From: Bacillota bacterium
GTDB taxonomy: Bacteria > Bacillota > Bacilli > Paenibacillales > Paenibacillaceae
NCBI GenBank assembly: GCA_023391635.1
Contig: JAEWAQ010000072.1
Location: 1-64,000, forward strand
DNA length: 64,000 nt
Direction: 5' to 3'
The notes under the pieces: model-generated
Told to the model about the DNA's origin: nothing
The model's input: only the letters and a program-made list of their open reading frames with translations
Databases searched by the model: none
In this document: positions 34,572-42,268 of the stretch, one piece after another
Position numbering within the stretch: the first letter of the stretch is position 1
Layout: each line of letters opens with the position of its first letter
Program-made: the position numbers and the translations under genes

Positions 34572-35487
34572 GGCTGTCACCCCCCGTCACTTCAAGGAAT
34601 TGGTCTTCGAGCGACTTGGTCTTCACGCGAATGCCGTATACGTCGATCCCGGCTTCGACCAGCTTGCGGTTCGCGGCTGCCGTCGTCTTGCGGTCGGTGC
34701 GCAGGAGGATGCCGCCCTCGGTTTTCCGTCCCGTTCCCAACCCGCTCAGGACGTCAAGCGCCTCATCGGGCCGGCCGACCTCGAACAGCACTTCCTCTGT
34801 CGCGATGGCGGCTTGATCGTTGCCTTCCTGACGAAGCGAGCGGATATCGATAATCTTGCCCTTCTGAAGGATCGCCACGCGGTCGCACATCAGCTCCATC
34901 TCGGTCAACAGATGGCTGGAGACGAACACGGCGGTCCCTTCCTCGCGGGCCAATCGCCGCAAGTAGTCGCGCAGTTCGCGGATGCCCGCCGGATCCAGGC
35001 CGTTGGTCGGCTCGTCCAGTACGAGCAGCTTCGGGCGATGCATGACCGCCTGCGCGACGCCGAGACGTTGCCGCATGCCCAGCGAATAGTTCTTGACCTT
35101 GTCGTGAATGCGATCGGTGAGCCCGACAAGGGCCGTCACTTCGTCGATGCGCTCCTTCGGAACGCCTGACATGCGGACGAAGTGCAGCAGATTCTGATAA
35201 CCGGTGAGAAACTTGTACATTTCCGGATTTTCGACGATCGCCCCGATCTGGGACACCGCCTTGGAAAATTCCGTTCGGACGCTGTTGCCTCCGATATGAA
35301 TATCGCCGCCTGTCAGCGACATCAGGCCTACCATCATGCGAATCGTCGTTGTTTTGCCCGATCCGTTCGGACCGAGGAAGCCGAATACTTCACCCGGATT
35401 CACTTCCAGGGAGATTCGGTCGATAATCGTCTTGCTCCCGATTCGCTTGGTCAAATCGTGCAGCCGGACGATTGCGGCTGATGACAT
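34564..35487 (-). CDS. ABC transporter ATP-binding protein
   Basis: A 307-residue ATPase: Walker A GPNGSGKTTT (39-48), Q-loop region, signature YSLGMRQRLGVAQAV, Walker B LLVLDEPTNGLD and H-loop SSHLL. The C-terminal 80 residues are the extension seen in BcrA/YtrB-like exporters (VLLR-type beta domain, here GGILLRTDRKTTAAANRK). ATG 35487 has GGAGGGGAATCC upstream. It energises the permease encoded next. The substrate is unknown. Confidence 0.93.
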   Translation of the reverse strand: MSSAAIVRLHDLTKRIGSKTIIDRISLEVNPGEVFGFLGPNGSGKTTTIRMMVGLMSLTGGDIHIGGNSVRTEFSKAVSQIGAIVENPEMYKFLTGYQNLLHFVRMSGVPKERIDEVTALVGLTDRIHDKVKNYSLGMRQRLGVAQAVMHRPKLLVLDEPTNGLDPAGIRELRDYLRRLAREEGTAVFVSSHLLTEMELMCDRVAILQKGKIIDIRSLRQEGNDQAAIATEEVLFEVGRPDEALDVLSGLGTGRKTEGGILLRTDRKTTAAANRKLVEAGIDVYGIRVKTKSLEDQFLEVTGGDSHA

Positions 35488-35529
35488 GGATTCCCCTCCA
35501 GGATACAGCATAATGGACGTGCTTCATCC

Positions 35530-35558
35530 ATTATAACGGCTTTCCGTTCAGGAAGAAA
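35530..35558 (-). promoter_or_regulatory. promoter of the ABC exporter operon
   Basis: A consensus -10 TATAAT (35535-35530) lies 43 bases upstream of the ATPase start. Seventeen bases before it is TTTCTT (35558-35553), a weak -35. No copy of the EPS operator is present. Confidence 0.55.
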
Positions 35559-35718
35559 CGGTACCCGGGACGGGGACCGCACGAGGATCCGAATCGGGGA
35601 AACAGGCCACGCAGCAGCCCAGCCGGTATTCAACGCGGAAATAGCCGGTGCGAAACAGGATTATGGCGCGGTCGAGCTTAGTCAACTGGCCGCATTTGAC
35701 GCAATAGAAGCAATTCAC
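35548..35718 (-). CDS. small cysteine-rich (zinc-ribbon-like) protein, unknown function
   Basis: A possible 56-residue protein. After GTG 35718 (preceded by GAAGGAAG) it reads VNCFYCVKCGQL and later RLGCCVACF, giving two Cys-x2-Cys knuckles about 27 residues apart, as in small zinc ribbons. It begins 17 bases after the PilZ-like gene and may share its promoter P4, which would place it under EPS-type control. The C-terminal tail is Pro/Val-rich. No family was recognised. Confidence 0.45.
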   Translation of the reverse strand: MNCFYCVKCGQLTKLDRAIILFRTGYFRVEYRLGCCVACFPDSDPRAVPVPGTVSS

Positions 35719-35734
35719 GTTAGCTGCACTTCCT

Positions 35735-36175
35735 TCACCAATTGGGGTGGCGGTACAAAGCATGCATCCGGTACAAGAGCGGGGAACGTGCCTTTAGCCG
35801 CTGATTAAGCAGACGGGTCAGCAGCGTCCGAACGACAGGATCTTCGCAAAGCTCGACTTCGTACGTCCACCACCGGTCTTCCTCCGAAGCCTGCGTGATG
35901 AGTCCGACCGCTTCGAGCGGAATATCCTCGAGGGAGAACGACAAGGCAACCGTCCACGATTCCTGCGGCGGCAGCCATAGCGTAGTCTGGAACCGAAGGC
36001 TTGCCGGCGACAAGTCCGTTAGCAGCACTTTCCTCGCATTCGTCTGCACTTGGCGGCTGCCCAGCGCCTTGATTCGCAATTGTGCGTCTACCGTGCCCAG
36101 TGCGTCCATTCGGATCCATTTGCGATGCAATGCGATTTCCCGTTCCTGCATCCGTTTCATCTCCGACTCTATCAT
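35735..36175 (-). CDS. PilZ-domain-like protein
   Basis: A 146-residue protein with a beta-barrel-type pattern. ARKVLLTDLSPASLRF (about 47-62) resembles the PilZ c-di-GMP motif pair (R-x-x-x-R and D/N-x-S-x-x-G), but the final Gly is replaced by Leu and only one basic residue of the first motif is clear. Ligand binding is therefore uncertain. ATG 36175 has no good ribosome binding site; ATG 36151 after GGAG is an alternative. It is transcribed from P4, which carries the same operators as the EPS promoters. This links it to EPS control and fits a second-messenger receptor acting on EPS or motility (inference). Confidence 0.6.
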   Translation of the reverse strand: MIESEMKRMQEREIALHRKWIRMDALGTVDAQLRIKALGSRQVQTNARKVLLTDLSPASLRFQTTLWLPPQESWTVALSFSLEDIPLEAVGLITQASEEDRWWTYEVELCEDPVVRTLLTRLLNQRLKARSPLLYRMHALYRHPNW

Positions 36176-36189
36176 AAGCGCATTGAGGT

Positions 36190-36248
36190 GTTACCATTCG
36201 TATCATTCTAGCTAATTTAAGAATAGTTACATTATGTATCGGTGTCAA
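36190..36248 (-). promoter_or_regulatory. promoter P4 (PilZ-like gene) with two EPS-type operators
   Basis: Minus strand: -35 TTGACA (36248-36243), 17-bp spacer, -10 TATTCT (36225-36220). The spacer holds CGATACATAATGTAAC (36241-36226). The second copy, TGATACGAATGGTAAC, is at 36205-36190, just upstream of the start codon. The divergent XRE regulator gene begins 174 bases away. Confidence 0.82.
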
Positions 36249-36336
36249 TCATTAATTTGTGAATACCAACTTGGCATTTGGTTTAAAAATGAAGGAAACG
36301 TGTATATTATAAAGAGAAGGGGTGGAATTTATTTTT

Positions 36337-36352
36337 GCGACATTTTGTTACA
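36337..36352. promoter_or_regulatory. EPS-type operator in the leader of the XRE regulator gene
   Basis: Minus-strand reading TGTAACAAAATGTCGC matches the P3 spacer operator at 13 of 16 positions. It lies about 30 bases downstream of an AT-rich -10-like stretch (TGTATATTATAA, 36301-36312) and 70 bases before the XRE start codon, a place suited to autoregulation. A clear -35 is not visible. Confidence 0.6.
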
Positions 36353-36421
36353 TTAAGTGCATTTATAACGAATCCATATTATGATATTAGTAAAATCGGG
36401 ATACAGTTAGGAGAGAATCTC

Positions 36422-36790
36422 ATGACCACCGGCAAACGGATCTCCCAACTTCGAGACAAGCGAGGTTGGACGCAGGAACAGCTGGCCGCCTCTCTCGGTA
36501 TTTCCAGAGCCGCATTGTCCCATTATGAGAAGAACAGACGGGAACCCGATACGGAAACGTTGACCAAGATCGCGGACTTGTTCAAGGTGACGATCGATTA
36601 CCTCGTCGGGCGGACGGAGCTGCCCGGCGGCACGGTCGATATGGATGTCCGGCAGTTCCTGGACGAATTGGAATTGTCCGACGCCGAGCTGCTGGACAGA
36701 TTCTCACTGACGATCGACGGCCGCAAGCTGACGCCCGATGAAGCGCGACGCTTTATCGCCTTCGTGCGGGCTGAACGGGCCATGGAATAG
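36422..36790 (+). CDS. XRE-family transcriptional regulator, candidate EPS repressor
   Basis: A 122-residue DNA-binding protein. The N-terminal XRE helix-turn-helix (about 4-60) includes RISQLRDKRGWTQEQLAASL and SRAALSHYEKNRREP. The C-terminal part (about 70-122, VRQFLDELELSDAELLD, then KLTPDEARRFIAFVRAERAME) is helical and probably dimerises, as in SinR/SlrR- and phage-type Xre proteins. ATG 36422 follows AGGAGAGAATCTC. It lies divergent from the PilZ-like gene, its leader contains an EPS-type operator, and four nearby promoters carry the same palindrome. It is therefore the best candidate for the factor that reads that palindrome. The assignment is positional inference. Confidence 0.88.
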   Translation: MTTGKRISQLRDKRGWTQEQLAASLGISRAALSHYEKNRREPDTETLTKIADLFKVTIDYLVGRTELPGGTVDMDVRQFLDELELSDAELLDRFSLTIDGRKLTPDEARRFIAFVRAERAME

Positions 36791-36817
36791 GTTTGGAGAA
36801 TGCTAAGCTTATAATGA

Positions 36818-37107
36818 AAACCTCGCGATTGATGTCCGGCAGGACAAGCCTCGCGAGGTTTATTCATTCAAATATCAGACTTTATAAGTTTCACTTCTTA
36901 ACGCTAAGCTGATATTTCTCGAATAAACGGTACCGTCCAGGATGCATGGCCGAGCAGTCCCCAAAGGGGACGACCAGGCCTTGAAGGACGGCGAAGCCGT
37001 TTATTGTCGATCATTCAGAATTAATAAGTTTCACGCCTATTCATTTCTGAATGATCTTCGATAAAAACGACATTCTCTGTCCCGAAGGGGGCGACGGAGT
37101 CGTTTTT
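36818..37107. repeat. run of nested hairpins with a duplicated unit (possible structured RNA or terminator cluster)
   Basis: Three hairpins: H0 AAACCTCGCGA (36818-36828)/TCGCGAGGTTT (36851-36861); H1 AATAAACGG (36922-36930)/CCGTTTATT (36997-37005), enclosing CCGTCC/GGACGG, GGCC/GGCC and GTCCCC/GGGGAC; H2 AAAAACGAC (37063-37071)/GTCGTTTTT (37099-37107). Between them two similar segments, each with an ATAAGTTTCAC loop, form further stems (AAATATCAG/CTGATATTT and GATCATTCAGAA/TTCTGAATGATC). H2 with its T run can terminate the minus-strand small ORF, and H0 may terminate the XRE transcript. No known riboswitch consensus was recognised. Confidence 0.65.
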
Positions 37108-37131
37108 ACTTGCCGAGTTGTGTAAACGATT

Positions 37132-37278
37132 TCAACTAAGGGAAATTTTATCGGGTTTGACTTGCCACTCTTGCGGCCACCGTTCCTGCTGCAAACCCAT
37201 TTGTTCGAGAATTTTGCGTATGTCGATAACCACGGGGTGCTGATCTTCTGAACGCTCAAGCCGCAATTCTCTTTCCAT
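37132..37278 (-). CDS. 48-residue hypothetical protein
   Basis: A short open frame with coding-like composition. It begins MERELRLERSEDQHPVVIDI, continues RKILEQMGLQQERWPQEW and ends VKPDKISLS. It is charged, probably helical, and lacks a signal peptide or membrane segment. A consensus -10 TATAAT lies 53 bases upstream (37336-37331), GAGAGG and GGGAAG precede the ATG, and hairpin H2 follows the stop by 25 bases, so it has the make-up of a small independent gene. It is convergent with the XRE gene. An antagonist of the XRE regulator is conceivable but unsupported by similarity. Confidence 0.5.
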   Translation of the reverse strand: MERELRLERSEDQHPVVIDIRKILEQMGLQQERWPQEWQVKPDKISLS

Positions 37279-37330
37279 TACGCTTCCCAAATCCTCTCAC
37301 TGGAAATAGGTTACATTCAAACATGAATAT

Positions 37331-37336
37331 ATTATA
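37331..37336 (-). promoter_or_regulatory. -10 box upstream of the 48-residue ORF
   Basis: TATAAT on the minus strand within TTTATAATATATTC. No good -35 is found at 16-18 bp (a TTGACT occurs too far upstream). The distance to the ATG at 37278 fits a leader of about 45 bases. Confidence 0.45.
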
Positions 37337-37441
37337 AAAGACAGGGATTGCAGATGGTGTCGAGTCAAGGGGCCAACCATACATTTTTTAGTTGGAAGTT
37401 TTGTCGAATGGCATGGATTCGGGCGGATTCCGGACGAAGTC

Positions 37442-37470
37442 TTCAATTCGTTCGCGAATTCGCCTACAAT
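37442..37470 (+). promoter_or_regulatory. probable promoter of the SGNH hydrolase gene
   Basis: TACAAT (37465-37470) as -10 lies 17 bp after TTCAAT (37442-37447), a weak -35, and 38 bases upstream of the TTG start. AAGGAGG then sits at the right distance from the start. Confidence 0.45.
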
Positions 37471-37508
37471 AAGAGAATCTTCAATTAATAGAAGGAGGAA
37501 TTATTCCC

Positions 37509-38840
37509 TTGTCCAAGAGATTCGGACGTCATCTTACCGCCTGCGCGATGGCCTTGCTGCTCGGCTTGACCGGGCTCGCGACCGCGTTCGCGGAGAACGT
37601 CGCTCCTGTCGCCGCATCCCAACCGGACGTCTATACGATCGTCGCCCTGGGCGATTCGATCTCCGCCGGCTACGAGCCGGGACTTACAGAGGGCTCCATC
37701 CCCTACGGGTACGTGGAGCGTCTGTACGAGCAAGCTTTGTTTCACGGCCGCGCCGAGGCGGGCAATTACGGCATCATCGGGCTGCGCGTCGAAGGTCTGA
37801 ACCGCCTGCTGCAAGGCGCTGTCGCGAAGGAGACGCTGAAGGCCGAGAATTTGCAGGATTTCTCCATGTTCCCGCGCGCGGAAGAGATTACGGCATTCGC
37901 TCAGACGGTCGCGGATCGGGCGGCCGACTTGCCGGCAACGCTTGCGCGCGCCGACCTCGTGACCGCAGTGATCGGCGGCAACGATTTCCGCCCGTTCCTC
38001 ACGGACCTGATCGCCCAATCGATGGACGACATCGCCGTCACGCTGGAGCAGACATACCCGCGGTTGCTCGAACAGTACACGTCGGGCTATGAAGCGGCCT
38101 TGCGGCAGATCGCGCAAATGGCGCCTCAAGCGCGTATCGTCATCACCGACCAGTACTTGCCCTTGCCGGAGCTTGCTCTCAAGCTGACCCGCAAAGACGA
38201 CCCCGCCCTATACGGCACTCTGTACGAGCAAGTCGTCAAGCCGCTGACCGAAGCGGTCGACGGCTTGGCCTCCAAGCTGCAGGCCGACGGGCTTCCGATC
38301 GCCGCCGTTCACGTCGCGGGCCGCTTCAAGGGCGCGGAGGGCCGCATGACCCATATCGTCAGCGACAAAGACAACCATCCGACGCAAGACGGATACGAAG
38401 CGATCGCGGAAGCGTTCGCCGAAGAGGTCTGGACGGAATACCGCAAGCCTGCACCGCGGTCGGCCGACGTGCCGATCTCCGTCATTATCCGCGGCAAGGA
38501 GATCCTCTCGGATTACAAGCCGACATTGGTGGACGATCGCACCTTCCTCGCCCTGCGGGATGTATCGGATGCGATGGGCGCCGCATTGGATTGGGACGAT
38601 CAGACGAAAACCGCCGTATTCCGGCAGAACGGACGTGAAGTATCCATCACGATCGATGCCAAGACGATGATCGTGGACGGAGTTTCCCGGCCGCTGGATA
38701 CGCCGGCTTATCTGCGGAGTGTCGTCGTGAACGGCAAGACCGAAGGCAAAACCTATGTGCCGCTAGCCGTCATCGCCGACGGACTGGGCTACAAGGTCGA
38801 TTACAGCAAGAAGCTGCAAACTGCCTTTATCAACTGGTAA
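37509..38840 (+). CDS. secreted SGNH/GDSL hydrolase with C-terminal copper-amine-oxidase-like stalk domain
   Basis: A 443-residue exported esterase-like protein. The signal peptide covers about residues 1-28 (ending ATAFAE). The SGNH domain runs about 40-318 with block I VALGDSISAGY (Ser50), the GGND block (VIGGNDF) and the catalytic D-x-x-H block (DNHPTQDGY). Residues about 330-443 form the copper amine oxidase N-terminal-like stalk domain (PTLVDDRTFLALRDVSDAMG, KTYVPLAVIADGLGY), common in Paenibacillus surface proteins and not itself catalytic. TTG 37509 was chosen from AAGGAGG 10 bases upstream and the signal peptide. Likely deacylates a cell-surface or external polymer. Confidence 0.9.
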   Translation: MSKRFGRHLTACAMALLLGLTGLATAFAENVAPVAASQPDVYTIVALGDSISAGYEPGLTEGSIPYGYVERLYEQALFHGRAEAGNYGIIGLRVEGLNRLLQGAVAKETLKAENLQDFSMFPRAEEITAFAQTVADRAADLPATLARADLVTAVIGGNDFRPFLTDLIAQSMDDIAVTLEQTYPRLLEQYTSGYEAALRQIAQMAPQARIVITDQYLPLPELALKLTRKDDPALYGTLYEQVVKPLTEAVDGLASKLQADGLPIAAVHVAGRFKGAEGRMTHIVSDKDNHPTQDGYEAIAEAFAEEVWTEYRKPAPRSADVPISVIIRGKEILSDYKPTLVDDRTFLALRDVSDAMGAALDWDDQTKTAVFRQNGREVSITIDAKTMIVDGVSRPLDTPAYLRSVVVNGKTEGKTYVPLAVIADGLGYKVDYSKKLQTAFINW

Positions 38841-38872
38841 TTCCGCGAAAGCGGGTGTCGGGCATACATGTC

Positions 38873-38917
38873 AAGAACGCCGAATCAGGTGCTGTCCGCA
38901 CGTGATTCGGCGTTCTT
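38873..38917. terminator. bidirectional terminator between convergent genes
   Basis: AAGAACGCCGAATCA (38873-38887) and TGATTCGGCGTTCTT (38903-38917) form a perfect 15-bp stem with a 15-base loop, midway between the SGNH hydrolase stop (38840) and the Big_2 protein stop (38933). Its AAGAA/TTCTT ends give short U-rich tails in both directions. Confidence 0.85.
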
Positions 38918-38932
38918 CTCGTCATCGCTTCA

Positions 38933-41900
38933 TTACTTCACTTCCACGACGATCTTCGTCTTCTTGTCTCCATAGCTGACCGTGATCGTCGCCTTCCCCT
39001 TGCCGTTGGCCTTGACGATGCCGTCCTTTACCGTTACAACGGTAATTTTCGACGATTCCCACAGCGCCGGCTTGGTCACGTTTTCTTCCGATTGGTCCGA
39101 GTAAGTGGCCAGCGCCTTCACTTGGACTTGCTCTCCGACTTTCATGGTCAGGCTGACGACGCTCGTCTCGAAATATTTTAGCGTATTGACGTCCACGGCG
39201 ACTCTGACGGATTTGCCCGCGTATTTGGCCGTGATCGTCGCCTTGCCCGCGCCTGTCGCGGTAATGACTCCGTTCTTCACCGTGGCAACCCGGAAGTTGG
39301 ACGTATCCCATTCCGCTTCCGCCGTGACGTCCTTCGTCTTGCCGTCATTGAACTTGACGATCACGGACACTTGCTTGCTGTTCCCCGCCTTAAGCGATAT
39401 GCCCAATTCGGACACGTCGATTCTGGCGATCTGGTCCACCTGGACGGTAATCGCAACGGATTTGCCGCCATAGGTAGCGCTGACAGTCGCAGTTCCTTTG
39501 CCGTATGCCTGGATCAAGCCGCCGCGCACATCCGCGATGTTCGGCTTGCTCGATTGCCATTTGGCTTCATTCGTAACGTCCTGTCTTACGCCGTCCGCAT
39601 TCGTCGCGAACAATCTGACTTGCTGGCTGTCCGAACCGGACAGCGTGACGAGCCGCGTACTCGGGTCGAGCTCATCAGACAATCCGACGTTGACGGTGAT
39701 TTTCACCGTTTGCCCGCCATACGTTACCGTTACCGTAGTCGTACCTTCGGCTACCCCCGTAATCAGCCCGTCCTTGACGGTGGCGATCGCGGCGTCCGCC
39801 GTACTCCACGTCGCATCCTTCGTCACAACGAGCGTCTCATTGTTCGCATAGGAGACTGTTGCAACGGATTGATGCTCGCCGTTCGCGTCCAGATTCACGG
39901 TCTTCGACGTGACCGTCAGCTTGTCGGGCAGATCAACGGAGACGGCAACCGTGGCGGACTTGCCTCCGTAGGCCCCCTTGATCGTGGCCGCGCCCATCTT
40001 GTAAGCCGTAATTTGCCCGCTGCGCACGAATGCAATCTCTTCCTTGTCGGAGCTCCATGCCGCCTTGGCCGTGACGTTTTCCTGCGTGCCGTCCGCATAA
40101 GTCGCCGTCAGAGTGACGCTGTATTTTTCATCTGCCTTCATAGCCAGCTTGTCCGGGCTAATATCGAGATTCCTTGCCGTCTCGACGTCCACGATCGTCT
40201 CGACGATCTTGCCATTGAATTCCGCCTTCACGATTGCCGTGCCGGATTTGTAGCCGGTGATCTTGCCTTTGCTGACGAAGGCGACAGCTTCATCGCTCGA
40301 GCTCCATGAAGCGCTGTCGGTCACGACAGCCGTTCGGCCGTCGGCATAGTTGACGGTTAATTGCAGTTGCTTCTCGCCGTTCAGCCGCAGGAATACACTC
40401 TGTTCGCTGACGCTCAGGTTCGCCGTTTTGTCCACGTCGACCGCGATCGTCGTCGTCTTCGTCCCATACGTTGCGGTAATGGTCGCCGTGCCCGCACCGT
40501 TACCGGTTATTTTGCCATTCGCCGCGCCGGCCACCGCCTCGTCGCTGGACGACCAATCGGCTAACGCCGTTACATCTTTCTTCGAACCGTCCGGATAAGT
40601 CGCCGTCAGCTTGACCGTCTTGCTTCCCTTCAGTACGAGCGATACTTTCGGTTTGTCCGCTTCAATCCGCTTGGCGTTCGCGACGTTCACGGTCATGACG
40701 ACCGTCTGCTCGCCGTATGCGGCGACGATCGTTGCCGTGCCGGACGCCATGCCTGTAATGATGCCGCCCTTCACGGTCGCGATCGTCTCATCGCTCGTGC
40801 TCCAGACCGCTTCATCGGTCACGATGACTTCTTTGTCATCCGCATAGACCGCGATCGCGTCGGCCTGGTATTTGTCGCCGATCTCCAGATTCATCGACTT
40901 GGACGACGTGGTCAAGGAAGCCGGCAGATCGACGGAGACGGACGCCGTCGCCGACTTGCCGCCATACGTCCCCTTAATGACAGCCTTGCCGGCCTTGTAA
41001 GCCGTAATGACTCCCTTGGCGGCATAAGCCGCATCTTCGTTATCGGAGCTCCATGTCGCCTTGCTCGTGACGTTCTCCGAAGAACCGTTCGCATACGTTG
41101 CCGTCAGGGTGATGCTCGCCGTTTCTCCCGTGCGCAACGTGATTTGACTGCTGCTGATATCCAACCGTCTGGCGACATCGACGTCCACGTTCGCCTGCAC
41201 CGATTTTCCGTTATATTCCGCCGTTATGACGGCAGATCCGGACTTGTAGGCGGTAATGGTCCCCTTGTTCACATAAGCGACGGCTTCATTGCTGCTCTTC
41301 CACGTTGCGTTGTCCGTCACATCGGTAACGGCTCCGTCCGTATTTTGAGCCGTCAGTTTCAGTTTTTTGGTGTCCTTTGCGTGCAAAAACACTTCGTCTG
41401 CGTCCAAGTCGAGCTTGGTCGTCTTGTCGACATCGACTTTGATCGTCGCGGTCTTCGTGCCGTAGGAGGCGGTAATCGTCGCCGTGCCCGAGCCGTAACC
41501 TGTCAGCATGCCGTTAATGACATCCGCCACTTCCTCGTTGCTCGTCGTCCAGGTGGCGTCGCTCGTCACGTTGCGAGTCGTGCCGTCCGGGTACGTGGCC
41601 GTTACCGTAACGGGCTCCTTCTCTTTCAGCAGCAAAGAGATGTACGAATCGCTCGCTTCCAGCCGGCTCACCAATTCCACGCTCGTCTCGACGGTGACGC
41701 TCTTGGTGCCGTAAGCCGCAGTGATGATCGCCGAACCGGAACCGTGACCGGTCACTTTGCCGTTGACGACCGTCGCCACTTTCTCGTCGCTGGACGTCCA
41801 GACGGCCTTGTCCGCCACATTCTCCGTCGAATTGTCGCTGTAGGTAGCCGTCAATCCGATCGTGGATGACGTGTCTTTGCGCAGGTTCAGCTTCTGCGTG

Positions 41901-42268
41901 TCTTTCGTCAACGCCTTGACCTTCTTCGTGACCTTCACGTTCGCCGATTGCGTAAAGCCTTTATAAGTCACGACGATGGTCGTCGTTCCTTCCGCCTTGG
42001 CGGTGACCGTTCCATTATAGATCGATGCCACCGCCGGCTTCTCGCTGTTCCACTCGGCGTACACCGTCACGTTTTCCGTCGAATTGTCGCTGTAGATGCC
42101 GGTCGCCGTCAGCATCAACGTATCGCCGATTTCCAAAGTCACTTCGCTCGTCGACAGGATCAACTTCGTCATCGTCGCGGTTGCCGCTCCGGCAGCCGGC
42201 ACAAGGCCGATCATGGCCAGCAAGCCCGCCATCATGGCCGCTATCAGCTTTTTCCTCATTTTCTTCAA
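38933..42268 (-). CDS. secreted protein of 13 Big_2 (bacterial Ig-like) domains
   Basis: A 1111-residue exported protein. The signal peptide (about 1-29, ending AAGAA) is followed by 13 repeats of about 83 residues, each with a W-x-S-S/D-x-E core and a closing G-x-A-T-I-x-A-x-Y-G-x-K motif. Domains 3-6 (about 200-530) and 7-10 (about 531-865) are the same four-domain block duplicated, recognisable by shared linkers such as VDVDKT and VSVDLP. There is no LPXTG, SLH or membrane anchor. TTG 42268 fits AGGAGGTC upstream; ATG 42259 is the alternative. Probably an adhesin or extracellular matrix structural protein (inference). Confidence 0.93.
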   Translation of the reverse strand: MKKMRKKLIAAMMAGLLAMIGLVPAAGAATATMTKLILSTSEVTLEIGDTLMLTATGIYSDNSTENVTVYAEWNSEKPAVASIYNGTVTAKAEGTTTIVVTYKGFTQSANVKVTKKVKALTKDTQKLNLRKDTSSTIGLTATYSDNSTENVADKAVWTSSDEKVATVVNGKVTGHGSGSAIITAAYGTKSVTVETSVELVSRLEASDSYISLLLKEKEPVTVTATYPDGTTRNVTSDATWTTSNEEVADVINGMLTGYGSGTATITASYGTKTATIKVDVDKTTKLDLDADEVFLHAKDTKKLKLTAQNTDGAVTDVTDNATWKSSNEAVAYVNKGTITAYKSGSAVITAEYNGKSVQANVDVDVARRLDISSSQITLRTGETASITLTATYANGSSENVTSKATWSSDNEDAAYAAKGVITAYKAGKAVIKGTYGGKSATASVSVDLPASLTTSSKSMNLEIGDKYQADAIAVYADDKEVIVTDEAVWSTSDETIATVKGGIITGMASGTATIVAAYGEQTVVMTVNVANAKRIEADKPKVSLVLKGSKTVKLTATYPDGSKKDVTALADWSSSDEAVAGAANGKITGNGAGTATITATYGTKTTTIAVDVDKTANLSVSEQSVFLRLNGEKQLQLTVNYADGRTAVVTDSASWSSSDEAVAFVSKGKITGYKSGTAIVKAEFNGKIVETIVDVETARNLDISPDKLAMKADEKYSVTLTATYADGTQENVTAKAAWSSDKEEIAFVRSGQITAYKMGAATIKGAYGGKSATVAVSVDLPDKLTVTSKTVNLDANGEHQSVATVSYANNETLVVTKDATWSTADAAIATVKDGLITGVAEGTTTVTVTYGGQTVKITVNVGLSDELDPSTRLVTLSGSDSQQVRLFATNADGVRQDVTNEAKWQSSKPNIADVRGGLIQAYGKGTATVSATYGGKSVAITVQVDQIARIDVSELGISLKAGNSKQVSVIVKFNDGKTKDVTAEAEWDTSNFRVATVKNGVITATGAGKATITAKYAGKSVRVAVDVNTLKYFETSVVSLTMKVGEQVQVKALATYSDQSEENVTKPALWESSKITVVTVKDGIVKANGKGKATITVSYGDKKTKIVVEVK

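Noticed and set aside
36922..37005. Known riboswitch (c-di-GMP, c-di-AMP, guanidine) or tRNA
   Set aside because: No match to the aptamer consensus sequences remembered for these classes and no cloverleaf; only nested stems are supported.
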